From Nocardia terpenica (GTDB lineage Bacteria; Actinomycetota; Actinomycetes; Mycobacteriales; Mycobacteriaceae), in assembly GCF_013186535.1 (NCBI RefSeq), contig NZ_JABMCZ010000003.1:1984001-2048000 (forward strand): a stretch of DNA of 64,000 nucleotides. The letters run 5' to 3'. The notes below the pieces were generated by a model that was not told the origin of the DNA, did no database searches, and saw only the letters and a list, made by a program, of their open reading frames with translations. A program made the translations under genes and the position numbers. Below, one piece after another: positions 16,508 to 24,151 of the stretch. How positions within the stretch are numbered: position 1 is the stretch's first letter; each line of letters begins with the position of its first letter.

Positions 16508-16815
16508 TTGCTGATCTGTCCGGGGCGCATTGGTTCGAGTCGTCGCACAGCGGCGATGGAAACGAATGCGTCGAAATAGCCTGGCTCCGAACGAACCGCG
16601 TAGGTGTCCGCGACTCTAAGGGGGCGTCCGAGAATAAGTTGCGGTCGCTGACCCGCGTCGTTCGAGGCAGCGGGACCGCCACCAAGTTCGAACCAGCTAC
16701 TTATTCTCGGACGACCCCTAAGAACCCCAGCGGCCCCGCCCTCGTCTTCGCCGCCGTCGAATGGGATGCCTTCACCGCCGCCATGCAGGACGGCGAATTC
16801 AACCACCCCCGGTAG
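16504..16815 (+). CDS. DUF397 protein, copy 2, with MITE-encoded insert
   Basis: 103 residues from GTG 16504, overlapping the HNH stop. LSGAHWFESSHSGDGNECVE and PALVFAAVEWDAFTAAMQDG match copy 1. Between VGVRDSK and NPSGPALVF there are 34 extra residues (GASENKLRSLTRVVRGSG and on), exactly the translation of a 97-base inverted-repeat element plus a 5-base target duplication. The insert keeps the frame, so a longer protein may be made. Whether it works is unknown. Confidence 0.75.
   Translation: MIADLSGAHWFESSHSGDGNECVEIAWLRTNRVGVRDSKGASENKLRSLTRVVRGSGTATKFEPATYSRTTPKNPSGPALVFAAVEWDAFTAAMQDGEFNHPR
16616..16722. mobile_element. 97-bp MITE with 5-bp target duplication
   Basis: Target duplication CTAAG at 16616-16620 and 16718-16722. 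The element spans 16621-16717. Terminal repeats are GGGGCGTCCGAGAATAAGT on the left and the complement of GGGTCGTCCGAGAATAAGT on the right (18 of 19). It encodes no protein of its own. Comparison with the intact DUF397 at 14662 shows exactly where it entered. It needs a transposase in trans, which is not in this window. Confidence 0.85.
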
Positions 16816-16837
16816 CACACCAGTCCGTGGCTTCGAT

Positions 16838-18478
16838 TCAGCCATCCCTCAGCTGCTTGCGAAACTCCTTCCGCCACTGGGGATCCTGGCGCAGGACCAC
16901 GACCAAGCCCAGGGCGTCGCGGACCGGCAGGGTGAGCGCGTCGGTCAGGGCGCGGGCGGCCATGGCGCGGTCCTGCCAGACGAACTGGTCGTCGGGGTCG
17001 GGGTGGATCGCCCGGGTCTCGGCGTGCACGCGGCGCAGCCGCAGGCCGAGGGCGGAGTCGTCGCTGACGCCCGGGCGGTCCTCCGCGCTCAGCAGGGGTA
17101 GTGCGTCGGTGACCTCGGGGTAGCTGTCGAGTCCGGTCTCGGCGGCCAGGGCCGACATCTGGGTGGCGAGTACGCGGCGCAGGCGCTCGGGCGGCGCGGC
17201 GTCGACCAGGGAGGCGAACCGGTCGGGCACGGGTACCCGGGAGTTGTTGTCCGGCAGCAGGGGAAGGATTCGCGCGCTGTCGAGTTCCCCGCCGAGGCCG
17301 GGTGGTGGCAGGGGGATGCCGCAGCCGCGCACGACCGCGGCACACACCGCCAGCAGTCGTTCTCGGTGCTGCTCGGGTGTGAGCTTCTGATCGGGCGTCG
17401 GCACACCGCTGACCACGCACTGCCGGTCCGGATCCCAACGCGCCGCCCATTCGTCGTGCGGCGGCAGACCGGGGAAGACCTCGAACGGGTCGCGGGCGCC
17501 GTCGGGCAGGACGGCGGATCGGGTGTCGTACCTCGTCACCAATTCGCCGTTGTCGAAAAGGGATACCGAGGTCGTGCCGGTCTCGTTCCCATAGCTGACG
17601 GAGACCGTGCGGGTGCCACGGGACACCCGTCGCAGCACCTCGTCGCGCGTGCCCTCGAAGCCGTAGAGACCTTCCTCGCTGCCGAATGCCCAACCGTCGT
17701 GGGTTCCCGCGCGGACCACCGGCAGTAGCGCGCCACGGTTCTGCCGCTGGTTCGGCCCTGCTGCCTCCTTCCGCAACCGTGGGCGGTGGGTCTCGGGCAA
17801 TGCGCCGAACCGGCGCAGTAGCTCGGCCTCGTCCAGGCCCTGCGCGAAGGTCAGGCAGAAATCGTCGTATCCCTTCGGCCAGGTCTTCTTCGGGGCGGCG
17901 TGGGAGGTCGTCCGGCGTGGCGTGGCAATGACCGGGTCGGCAGTGGCGAGCAGGGACCGGGGCTCGGGTCGTGGTTCGCGAACGAACTCCCACAGCAGCA
18001 TTCCGTCGTCGATGACAGGCGCATACGAAAGTCCCACCGTCATAACGGTTCCGCCCTCCAGGGCGTCGGCGACCTCCTCCAAAAAGGCTGCGAGGCTTCC
18101 CCATTCCCCGAAGCTCGCGCCCTCGCCCTCCACTTGGTTGCCCACCGCGCCGAACGACTCACCTCGACGGCAGTCGACGACCAGCGTGTCCACACTGACG
18201 TTGCGGGCGAAGGTGACGAAGTCCTCGCCCATCATCCGGCCCGAGGAGAGGATCTCGGCGAGGGAGTAGGGCCGATAGCCGGGAAAGCTGAAACTCCCCT
18301 CCCCGGAGGAGATTCCGTCGTGGTGCCGGAGATACGCGACCAGATCCGCGGGGAACTTCACCCTCAGCTCGGCGGCTGCGGCACTGACAGCCTCCTGTGA
18401 GGCTGGCGGGCGCAGCGATGCGAAGGTGCGCGGCGCGTGCGCGGACAGCCAGGAGTCGATCCGTCGCCAGGACTCCAT
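16838..18478 (-). CDS. SMI1/KNR4 plus DUF6461 protein
   Basis: 546 residues from ATG 18478. Residues about 1-170 are a SMI1/KNR4-type domain (ELRVKFPADLVAYLRHHDGI; SFPGYRPYSLAEILSSGRMM). Residues about 200-340 resemble DUF6461 (FCLTFAQGLDEAELLRRFGA; GWAFGSEEGLYGFEG; TVSVSYGNETGTTSVSLFDN). The C-terminal 200 residues are acidic, rich in R/D and unassigned. SMI1-fold proteins include immunity proteins against polymorphic toxins as well as adaptors. No toxin gene is visible next door. It is last after the agmatine-deiminase operon, separated by 114 bases, so co-transcription is uncertain. Confidence 0.65.
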   Translation of the reverse strand: MESWRRIDSWLSAHAPRTFASLRPPASQEAVSAAAAELRVKFPADLVAYLRHHDGISSGEGSFSFPGYRPYSLAEILSSGRMMGEDFVTFARNVSVDTLVVDCRRGESFGAVGNQVEGEGASFGEWGSLAAFLEEVADALEGGTVMTVGLSYAPVIDDGMLLWEFVREPRPEPRSLLATADPVIATPRRTTSHAAPKKTWPKGYDDFCLTFAQGLDEAELLRRFGALPETHRPRLRKEAAGPNQRQNRGALLPVVRAGTHDGWAFGSEEGLYGFEGTRDEVLRRVSRGTRTVSVSYGNETGTTSVSLFDNGELVTRYDTRSAVLPDGARDPFEVFPGLPPHDEWAARWDPDRQCVVSGVPTPDQKLTPEQHRERLLAVCAAVVRGCGIPLPPPGLGGELDSARILPLLPDNNSRVPVPDRFASLVDAAPPERLRRVLATQMSALAAETGLDSYPEVTDALPLLSAEDRPGVSDDSALGLRLRRVHAETRAIHPDPDDQFVWQDRAMAARALTDALTLPVRDALGLVVVLRQDPQWRKEFRKQLRDG

Positions 18479-18592
18479 CACGGCAGGACGGCGGTGGTGT
18501 CGCCGGTGCGGGTGACGGCGATCATAGCGAATCACTCCTTCTACCAATGGGTTCCTTCGGAGTGGAACAGTCGCATGCGCGGATCGCATACC

Positions 18593-19699
18593 TCAAGGCC
18601 CCGGCTCCGGTGCCTTGACACGCGGAATGACCTGTGAACCCATCGTTTCCACCATGGGCTGCTGCTGGGTGGCGCAGTGGATGCCCCCGCCGCCCTCGGC
18701 GAGGGTGTCGATGTAGACCGGCACCACCTCCCGGCCCGGGTAGCAGTCCGCGAGCAGTCCGGCGGCGCGGCGGTCGGCGGTGCGGTCGCCGAAGGCCGGG
18801 ACGAGGACCGCGCCATTGAGGACGTAGTAGTTGACGTAGGAGGGAAGGAAATCCGCTCCCCGATTGCCGACCTTGTCCCCATCCGGTTCCACCACGTCGA
18901 TCACCTCGAGGCGGTGCCCGTCGGCGTCGGTGACGGCCGTCAGGATCTCGCGGTCCCTGCGGTACAACCGGATTCGGTCCACCCCCGCACCGCGACCGGG
19001 CTTGTTCAGCAGCACCACGCCCGGCCGTGCGAAGCGGGCCATGGTGTCGACGTGGCAGTCGGTGATGTCGATGCCCGCAATCCCCGGCAACCAGAGCACC
19101 TTTCGCACGCCGAGCACCGCACACAGGTCCGCCTCGACCTGCTCGCAGGTCCGGCCCGGATTGCGGTTGTCGTTGACGACGGCGCTCTCGGTCACCAAAA
19201 GTGTTCCCGCCCCGTCGCATTCGAGATTGCCGCCCTCGGTCACCAGCGTGGTCTCGATGCGGGGCAGACCATAATGGGCGAGCACCCGCCGGGCGACCCG
19301 GGCGTCCCGGGCGTGAATCTGTTTGCGGCCCCACCCGTTGAAGTTGGTGTCCACTCCGGCGAGCCCGGCCTCGGTGACCACGAAGGTGGGGCCGGTGTCG
19401 CGCACCCACAGGTCGTCCACCGGGACCGCCAGCACCTCGACCCGCGGCCCGCAGGCGTGCCGGACCTCCTCGACGTGCGCCTCGCAGGCGAGCATGACCA
19501 CGGGCTCGTAGCGCGAGATGACCTCGGCCAGTCCGGCCACGTCTCGGCGCACCTGTGCCAGATCCGCGCGCCAGACCCGGCGACGCGCGGGCCACGCCAT
19601 GAAAGTCCGGGCGTGCGGGTGGTTTTCGTCCGGCATGCGCACCCCGGGCGGTCCGAGGGCGCGGCGGGGCTCAGGGGGGACGGGTGAGTAGGCCCGCAT
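18593..19699 (-). CDS. aguA: agmatine deiminase (PAD_porph family)
   Basis: 368 residues. Catalytic and binding motifs are in place: DLWVRDTGPTFVV (substrate Asp), NFNGWGRK, VTEGGNLECDG, DITDCHVDTMARF (His/Asp), and GGGGIHCATQQQP with the nucleophilic cysteine near the end. These enzymes convert agmatine to N-carbamoylputrescine plus ammonia. The ATG at 19699 overlaps the stop of the upstream unknown gene by one base (TGATG), so the start is firm. As the last enzyme of an operon with a PSD-like decarboxylase and a DDAH-like enzyme, it may act on agmatine or a related guanidine made there. Confidence 0.85.
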   Translation of the reverse strand: MRAYSPVPPEPRRALGPPGVRMPDENHPHARTFMAWPARRRVWRADLAQVRRDVAGLAEVISRYEPVVMLACEAHVEEVRHACGPRVEVLAVPVDDLWVRDTGPTFVVTEAGLAGVDTNFNGWGRKQIHARDARVARRVLAHYGLPRIETTLVTEGGNLECDGAGTLLVTESAVVNDNRNPGRTCEQVEADLCAVLGVRKVLWLPGIAGIDITDCHVDTMARFARPGVVLLNKPGRGAGVDRIRLYRRDREILTAVTDADGHRLEVIDVVEPDGDKVGNRGADFLPSYVNYYVLNGAVLVPAFGDRTADRRAAGLLADCYPGREVVPVYIDTLAEGGGGIHCATQQQPMVETMGSQVIPRVKAPEPGP

Positions 19700-20175
19700 C
19701 AGGCTACCTCCAGTGGTGCGAAGATCTTGTGGTGCCGCCGTTTCCAGGCGACCCAGGTGGGCGACGGATATCGGCGTGGCCCGTACCGGTGTGCGCGATC
19801 CAGGGCGGGCAGCAGGCCGCCGTCGGCGGTGAAGAGGCGGTCGCGCGGCCAGCAGGAGCGGCGGAATGCCCAACCGCGACCGGGTATTTCGATCAGGTAT
19901 CGGTTGGCCTGGTGGGGTGAGATGTCGTAGGGAAGCCGCTCGAGGGCGGTGCGGTGCGGTTCGCCGACCGAGGTGGTGAGGTAGTGGTCGTGCCACGACG
20001 CGATCGCCCGCAGCTCGACCGCGCTGGGACGGGCGGCGGCGGGGTCGGGGAGTACGACCGCGCTGATGTAGCAGAACGTCAATACCGTGTCGCGCACCAG
20101 CGGAATTCGCAGCCGCTCGGCGAGGTCGTCACGGCACGCCAGATCGGGGAGGAAGGGTCGGTAGTCGTAGCTCAT
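19699..20175 (-). CDS. unknown protein, 158 aa, in PSD/deiminase operon
   Basis: Starts at ATG 20175 with AAGGGAAT upstream, 22 bases after the ABC exporter gene, and overlaps the agmatine deiminase start. Soluble, rich in R, H and aromatic residues. Features are VLTFCYISAVVLPDP, IASWHDHYLTTSVGEP, and a basic C-terminal part WVAWKRRHHKIFAPLE. The first third is mildly hydrophobic but lacks a clear membrane segment. No family recognised. Its tight packing between exporter and deiminase suggests a tailoring or accessory role. Confidence 0.6.
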   Translation of the reverse strand: MSYDYRPFLPDLACRDDLAERLRIPLVRDTVLTFCYISAVVLPDPAAARPSAVELRAIASWHDHYLTTSVGEPHRTALERLPYDISPHQANRYLIEIPGRGWAFRRSCWPRDRLFTADGGLLPALDRAHRYGPRRYPSPTWVAWKRRHHKIFAPLEVA

Positions 20176-20197
20176 GCTGAATTCCCTTGTGCCGTGG

Positions 20198-21955
20198 TCA
20201 GTCCCGAGGCGTGACGGCGGCCAGCTCCCGGTAGACCGGATCGGAATCCAACAGGGCCGAGTGCGACCCCACCGACCGCACCCCGCCCGCGTCCAGCAGG
20301 ACCACCTGATCGGCCTCGGCGGCCACCGAGAACCGATGGGTGACGGCCAGCACGACCCGGCTCAGCGCCTGGTGCGCAACGGAATCCAGCAGCGTGCGCT
20401 CGCTGACCACGTCCAGCTGCGAGGTGGCCTCGTCCAGCAGCAGCACGTCCGCACCGCGCAGCAGGGCCCGCGCCACGGCCAGCCGCTGCCGCTGACCGCC
20501 CGAGATCGCCACCCCGCGTTCGCCGACCGGCGTGTGCACCCCGTCCGACAGCGAGGCGATCCACCCGTCCAGGGCGACGGCGCGCAGCGCGCCCCGCATG
20601 TCGACGGCGTCCGGATCCGGGACGCCGTACAGGATCGCGTCCCGGATGGTGTCCCCGAGCAGGGGAGCTTCCTGCTGGACGTAGGCGAGTCGCCGACGCA
20701 GCTCGTCGCGATCCCACTCGCGCACGTCGATGTCGTTGAGCAGCACCCGGCCCCGGTCCACGTCGACGAACCGTTCGATCAGGCTGAGCAGTGTCGTCTT
20801 ACCGGTGCCCGAGGATCCGACCAGGACCGTGAGACCCCGCTCGGCCACGAAGCTCACGTCCCGCAGCACGGGCCGATCGCGGTAGCCGAACCAGACGCCG
20901 TCGAACCGCACCCGCGGCGCCCGCTCGTCGCCGCGGGGCTGCCCCGCGGCGCGGGTCTTGGTCGGCATCTCCGCCGCCTCCACCGGCAACGCGTGCAGCG
21001 CCTCGATCCGCCGCACGGCGGCGAGGCCCTCGGCGACCTCGACCACCGCGAACGACAGCGTATCGATCGGCTCCCGCAGGAACGTCACATAGAGCAGGAA
21101 CGCCACCAGATCGCCGACACCGATACTGCCGGTGGCCATTCGGGCGCCGCCGAACGCCAGCACCGCGAGGAAGGTGACGTCCACCGAGGCGGCGGCGATC
21201 ATCTCCAGGACCGCCTCGGCCCGCACCGCGCGGCGGCCCGCCCGGAACGCGGCCTCGGCCTCGGCGCAGGTGCGGTCCGCCTCGGCCCGCTCGGTGCCGG
21301 ACGCCTTGACCGTGCGGAACGCGATCAGCGCCCGGTGCAGGAACGAGGTCATGGCGGCGACCCGTTCCTGCCCCTGCTCGGTCGCCTCGCCGACGCGGCG
21401 CCCGGCCACCTTCTCACCGAGCGTGGTGATGGCCAGCACCACCACGACAACGGCGAGCATCGGCAGGTCGATCGTGCCCATCAGAACCAGCGCCGCGGCC
21501 ACCGCGAGGGGAGCGGTGGCGGCGTGCACGAGGGCGCCGCCGACCGTGTCCTCCAACAGGGTGGTGTCGCTGCCCACCCGGGACAGGAAGTCGCCGACCG
21601 GTCGCCGCTCGACGGTGTCCACGCTGGTGCCCAGTACCCGCCGCACCAACCGGCTGCGCAGGTCGGTCACCAGCCGCAGGGCGCCGCGACCGAGCAGGAA
21701 CGTGCAGACGCCGGACAGCGCCACCGCGACGACGGCCAGCCCGCACAGCACCAACAATGGCCGCAGCAGGCTGCCTCCGATCGTCAGTTGGTCGAGCACC
21801 CACCGGGCGATCAGCGGCTGGGACAGCGCGGCGGCCTCGGCGATCAGTTCCAGCGTCATCATCACGGCGAGAAAGCCGCGCATGCTCCGCACGTAGCTCC
21901 ACAGGACGCGCAGCGATCCGCTCGACCCGTCCGCGTGGTCCCTGATGTCGGTCAC
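20198..21955 (-). CDS. ABC exporter, fused permease and ATPase
   Basis: 585 residues from GTG 21955 (CGAGGGG six bases upstream); a TTG two codons earlier is less likely. The N-terminal half has about six membrane segments (FLAVMMTLELIAEAAALSQP; LAVVVVVLAITTLG). The ATPase domain has Walker A VGSSGTGKTTLLSL, the Q-loop YVQQEAPLLG, signature ISGGQRQRLAVARALL, Walker B DVLLLDEATSQLD and the H-loop TH. This is the homodimeric type I exporter layout used for lipids, drugs and natural products. In this operon it probably exports the product of the decarboxylase/deiminase enzymes or gives self-protection. Confidence 0.88.
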   Translation of the reverse strand: MTDIRDHADGSSGSLRVLWSYVRSMRGFLAVMMTLELIAEAAALSQPLIARWVLDQLTIGGSLLRPLLVLCGLAVVAVALSGVCTFLLGRGALRLVTDLRSRLVRRVLGTSVDTVERRPVGDFLSRVGSDTTLLEDTVGGALVHAATAPLAVAAALVLMGTIDLPMLAVVVVVLAITTLGEKVAGRRVGEATEQGQERVAAMTSFLHRALIAFRTVKASGTERAEADRTCAEAEAAFRAGRRAVRAEAVLEMIAAASVDVTFLAVLAFGGARMATGSIGVGDLVAFLLYVTFLREPIDTLSFAVVEVAEGLAAVRRIEALHALPVEAAEMPTKTRAAGQPRGDERAPRVRFDGVWFGYRDRPVLRDVSFVAERGLTVLVGSSGTGKTTLLSLIERFVDVDRGRVLLNDIDVREWDRDELRRRLAYVQQEAPLLGDTIRDAILYGVPDPDAVDMRGALRAVALDGWIASLSDGVHTPVGERGVAISGGQRQRLAVARALLRGADVLLLDEATSQLDVVSERTLLDSVAHQALSRVVLAVTHRFSVAAEADQVVLLDAGGVRSVGSHSALLDSDPVYRELAAVTPRD

Positions 21956-21983
21956 GGTCAACCCCTCGATTCACGCTGCGGGA

Positions 21984-22934
21984 TCACAGCAACGGGAACG
22001 TGTAGGAGTACCTGTTGAGGTGCATCACCATGCAGGACAGCAACGCGCCGCCCTTGTGGTATTCGCTCAGGTTCACCAGGGTCAGTTCGAAGGCGAGTTC
22101 GTTGGCGATGTCCTCCAGTTCCCGGTTCTTGGCCAGCTCCTCGCTGTAGTCCTTGCTGCCCGCCTTGAGATCGTGGATGTGGGAGGCGTTGATGATGGTG
22201 TTGTGCAGGCGAACCGAGTTGCACAGCCCGGAGTAGGCGGCGTCCGCGGAGACCTCGATGATGTCGGTGTACTTCTCCAGTTCCTCGATCTCCTCGTCCT
22301 CGAACATCTCCGTGCACACCAGCGTCTGCTCCCGGGTGATGGGGAATACCGAGCAGTCCAGGTGGTAGAGATACGGATCGGTCTCGGCGAGCTTGACGAT
22401 CTTCATGTCGAAGGTGCGTTCCATCCAGTCGTAGGTCTCGCGCTCGGAGCGCAGCCCGTAGCCGCCGACATACACGTTGTCGTGCAGATGCTTCAGCTCC
22501 GCCTCGCCCTCGAACTTCGTCTCCGGAACGTGGACCTGATAGCCCATCGACTCGAAGAACACCCGGCCGACCTCGGTCTCGCCGACCCGCGGCGGGGAGG
22601 TGAAATTCGACAGCACAACGGTTTTGCGGTCCGGCAGGTGCTCGAGCACGATGCCGAGGTTGGCGGTGAAGACCAGATCCTGGAGTCCGGTCGTTCGCGG
22701 CGTCGGCAACAGGTAGACCAGTCCCTCGGCGGCGAGATAGCTGTACAGGTCGAGGAACTGCACCATTGCCTTGCGCGCGTTGGGTTCTCGTTCGGCCCCG
22801 GTCAGCTCCTCCATCCAGATGTTGTTGGCCACGTCGGTGGAGAACGAGAACGGCGGATTGAGCAGGTACGCGGGCCGGTCCAGTTGCGTCGCGTTGATCG
22901 GCTGGACCGCGGGGGCGGGGGCTGTGGTGGTCAT
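21984..22934 (-). CDS. arginine deiminase/DDAH/amidinotransferase-fold enzyme
   Basis: 316 residues from ATG 22934, which overlaps the stop of the PSD-like gene (ATGA). LQDLVFTANLGIVLEH is the F-T-A-N segment, YLYHLDCSVFPI holds the catalytic His-Asp pair, and KGGALLSCMVMHLNRYSY carries the nucleophilic cysteine near the C-terminus. This is the guanidine-modifying pentein fold: arginine deiminase, dimethylarginine dimethylaminohydrolase or amidinotransferase. Length and motif order fit the DDAH/amidinotransferase group better than classical ArcA (about 410 residues). Substrate is undetermined; arginine or a modified arginine is likely. Confidence 0.8.
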   Translation of the reverse strand: MTTTAPAPAVQPINATQLDRPAYLLNPPFSFSTDVANNIWMEELTGAEREPNARKAMVQFLDLYSYLAAEGLVYLLPTPRTTGLQDLVFTANLGIVLEHLPDRKTVVLSNFTSPPRVGETEVGRVFFESMGYQVHVPETKFEGEAELKHLHDNVYVGGYGLRSERETYDWMERTFDMKIVKLAETDPYLYHLDCSVFPITREQTLVCTEMFEDEEIEELEKYTDIIEVSADAAYSGLCNSVRLHNTIINASHIHDLKAGSKDYSEELAKNRELEDIANELAFELTLVNLSEYHKGGALLSCMVMHLNRYSYTFPLL

Positions 22935-23677
22935 GACGGGTTCTCCTCGGTTGATTGGGTCTTGGCGCAGATGCGCACCAGTGGGTCGATGCCACCCTCG
23001 ACGTGGTCGCCGACCTGCCACAGCGGCGCGAAGGTGTGGGTGTGCGACAGCGGAATGATCAGGTCCACCTGTGAGCCGTAACGGATTTGGGAGAATCGTT
23101 GACCCTGCTGGACCGGCTGGTTCTGCTTGAGCTCGAACGGGGTGATCGAGTCCACGTCGTAGTCGGCGATCTGGAGGATGTAGTAGGGCTGGTGGAGTTC
23201 CGGGACGTCGACACGGTTCACCATGCGCTGGTTCTGATGCAGGTACTCGGCCTCGTCGGTGGAGATCCGCAGCTGCTCGAGGATCGCCTTCTCGATCTCG
23301 AGCATGGGGCGGTTCTCGGTGTCGAGGGGCTCGAACTCGCGGTAGGACAGGCGCCCCGAGTACGGAATCCGGTTGATGTGGACGTCGTAGAACGTCATGA
23401 AGATGCCGATGACGAGACTGGTCCGGTCGTAGGAGTCGTCGCGCAGGGCCTCCCGCAGCGAGTACGGCCTGCCCTTGATGTCGACCAGGCTCTCGGTCGG
23501 TGCCACCACGCTCTGATAGACGACTATTCCGTCGGCCGGTGAGAAGAAGTACGAGGAGTCGACGTAGTCCGGTCGGCTCGGGTCGCGGAAGAAGTGATAT
23601 TGGGACAGCCAGGAGATGGACTTCCCCTGCATTTCGCGTAGGTCCGTCGCTATCCATTCTTTCATGGTTTTGGACAT
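22931..23677 (-). CDS. phosphatidylserine-decarboxylase-like pyruvoyl enzyme
   Basis: 248 residues from ATG 23677 with GAGGG upstream. FFRDPSRP, FFSPADGIVVYQ and FMTFYDVHINRIPYSG are the PSD family core. QIRYGSQVDLIIP near residue 210 holds the Gly-Ser pair where the precursor cleaves itself to form the pyruvoyl cofactor. There is no membrane segment. PSD relatives also decarboxylate free amino acids (PsiD acts on tryptophan). Placed first in an operon with two guanidine-modifying enzymes and an exporter, decarboxylation of arginine or a derivative is a plausible but untested role. Confidence 0.8.
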   Translation of the reverse strand: MSKTMKEWIATDLREMQGKSISWLSQYHFFRDPSRPDYVDSSYFFSPADGIVVYQSVVAPTESLVDIKGRPYSLREALRDDSYDRTSLVIGIFMTFYDVHINRIPYSGRLSYREFEPLDTENRPMLEIEKAILEQLRISTDEAEYLHQNQRMVNRVDVPELHQPYYILQIADYDVDSITPFELKQNQPVQQGQRFSQIRYGSQVDLIIPLSHTHTFAPLWQVGDHVEGGIDPLVRICAKTQSTEENPS

Positions 23678-23759
23678 GTTTCAGCACCCTCATTTTCCTA
23701 TGCGGGACGGCCGAAAACACTCGGCCCTCTCGTGAACGGAGTGATACCCAGTGGGGGGA

Positions 23760-23796
23760 ATATTTATTAATAAATATGCCGCTTATGCTTGCGGCA
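23760..23796. promoter_or_regulatory. AT-rich palindrome and hairpin upstream of PSD operon
   Basis: ATATTTATTAATAAATAT (23760-23777) is a perfect 18-base palindrome of pure A/T in a roughly 70% GC region, about 80 bases before the PSD-like start. Immediately after it, TGCCGC and GCGGCA (23777-23796) pair around TTATGCTT. The first is a strong operator or promoter candidate for the minus-strand operon. Confidence 0.55.
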
Positions 23797-24151
23797 CTGG
23801 TCGGTCGCTACGACTACGCGTCTCCGATCGTGGTTGAGTGCCAAAGGCACACACCTTCGATGCCAGTGCGGGAATTATGTTGCGACACATCGACTCTCGC
23901 GCTGGCAAGTCACCCGATACGTACGATACCACCGCATTTCGCCGAGAATGAGAACCCGGTGGCGATTGCGCGAAACAGCGCATAGGGGTTTCCGGCGGAT
24001 CCGGGTCCGGATTCGTTGCATTACGCACAATCTCCCGGATATGCGCGCTCTCAGGGATTTCACAGCGCCCGCACGGGAAACCGGTGCTTGTCGGAAATCC
24101 GCCAATTCCGGCAGAACCACCGAATGGTGTGATGTGATCGGCGGATTCCAA
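23797..24151. other. gene-poor stretch between PSD operon and LysR gene
   Basis: About 355 bases with lower GC than the surroundings and no reading frame with actinobacterial codon use or a ribosome-binding site. A frame from the ATG at 23777 (69 codons) overlaps the palindrome and looks accidental. No RNA gene recognised. Confidence 0.5.

Larger units (their letters stand above)
16441..16815 (+). repeat. second copy of XRE-tail/DUF397 segment
   Basis: 16441-16815 is homologous to 14597-14871: the XRE C-terminal coding end, the GTGA junction and the DUF397 gene match codon by codon apart from the MITE at 16621-16717. The body of the second XRE gene is missing and the HNH gene lies in its place. 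Confidence 0.8.

Noticed and set aside
20174..22018. 614-codon plus-strand frame opposite the ABC exporter
   Set aside because: Composition (Arg, His, Gln repeats) is typical of antisense frames in GC-rich DNA; the minus strand has all ABC motifs.
23777..23985. 69-codon frame starting in the AT-rich palindrome
   Set aside because: No ribosome-binding site, overlaps the putative operator and hairpin, and codon use is unlike neighbouring genes.
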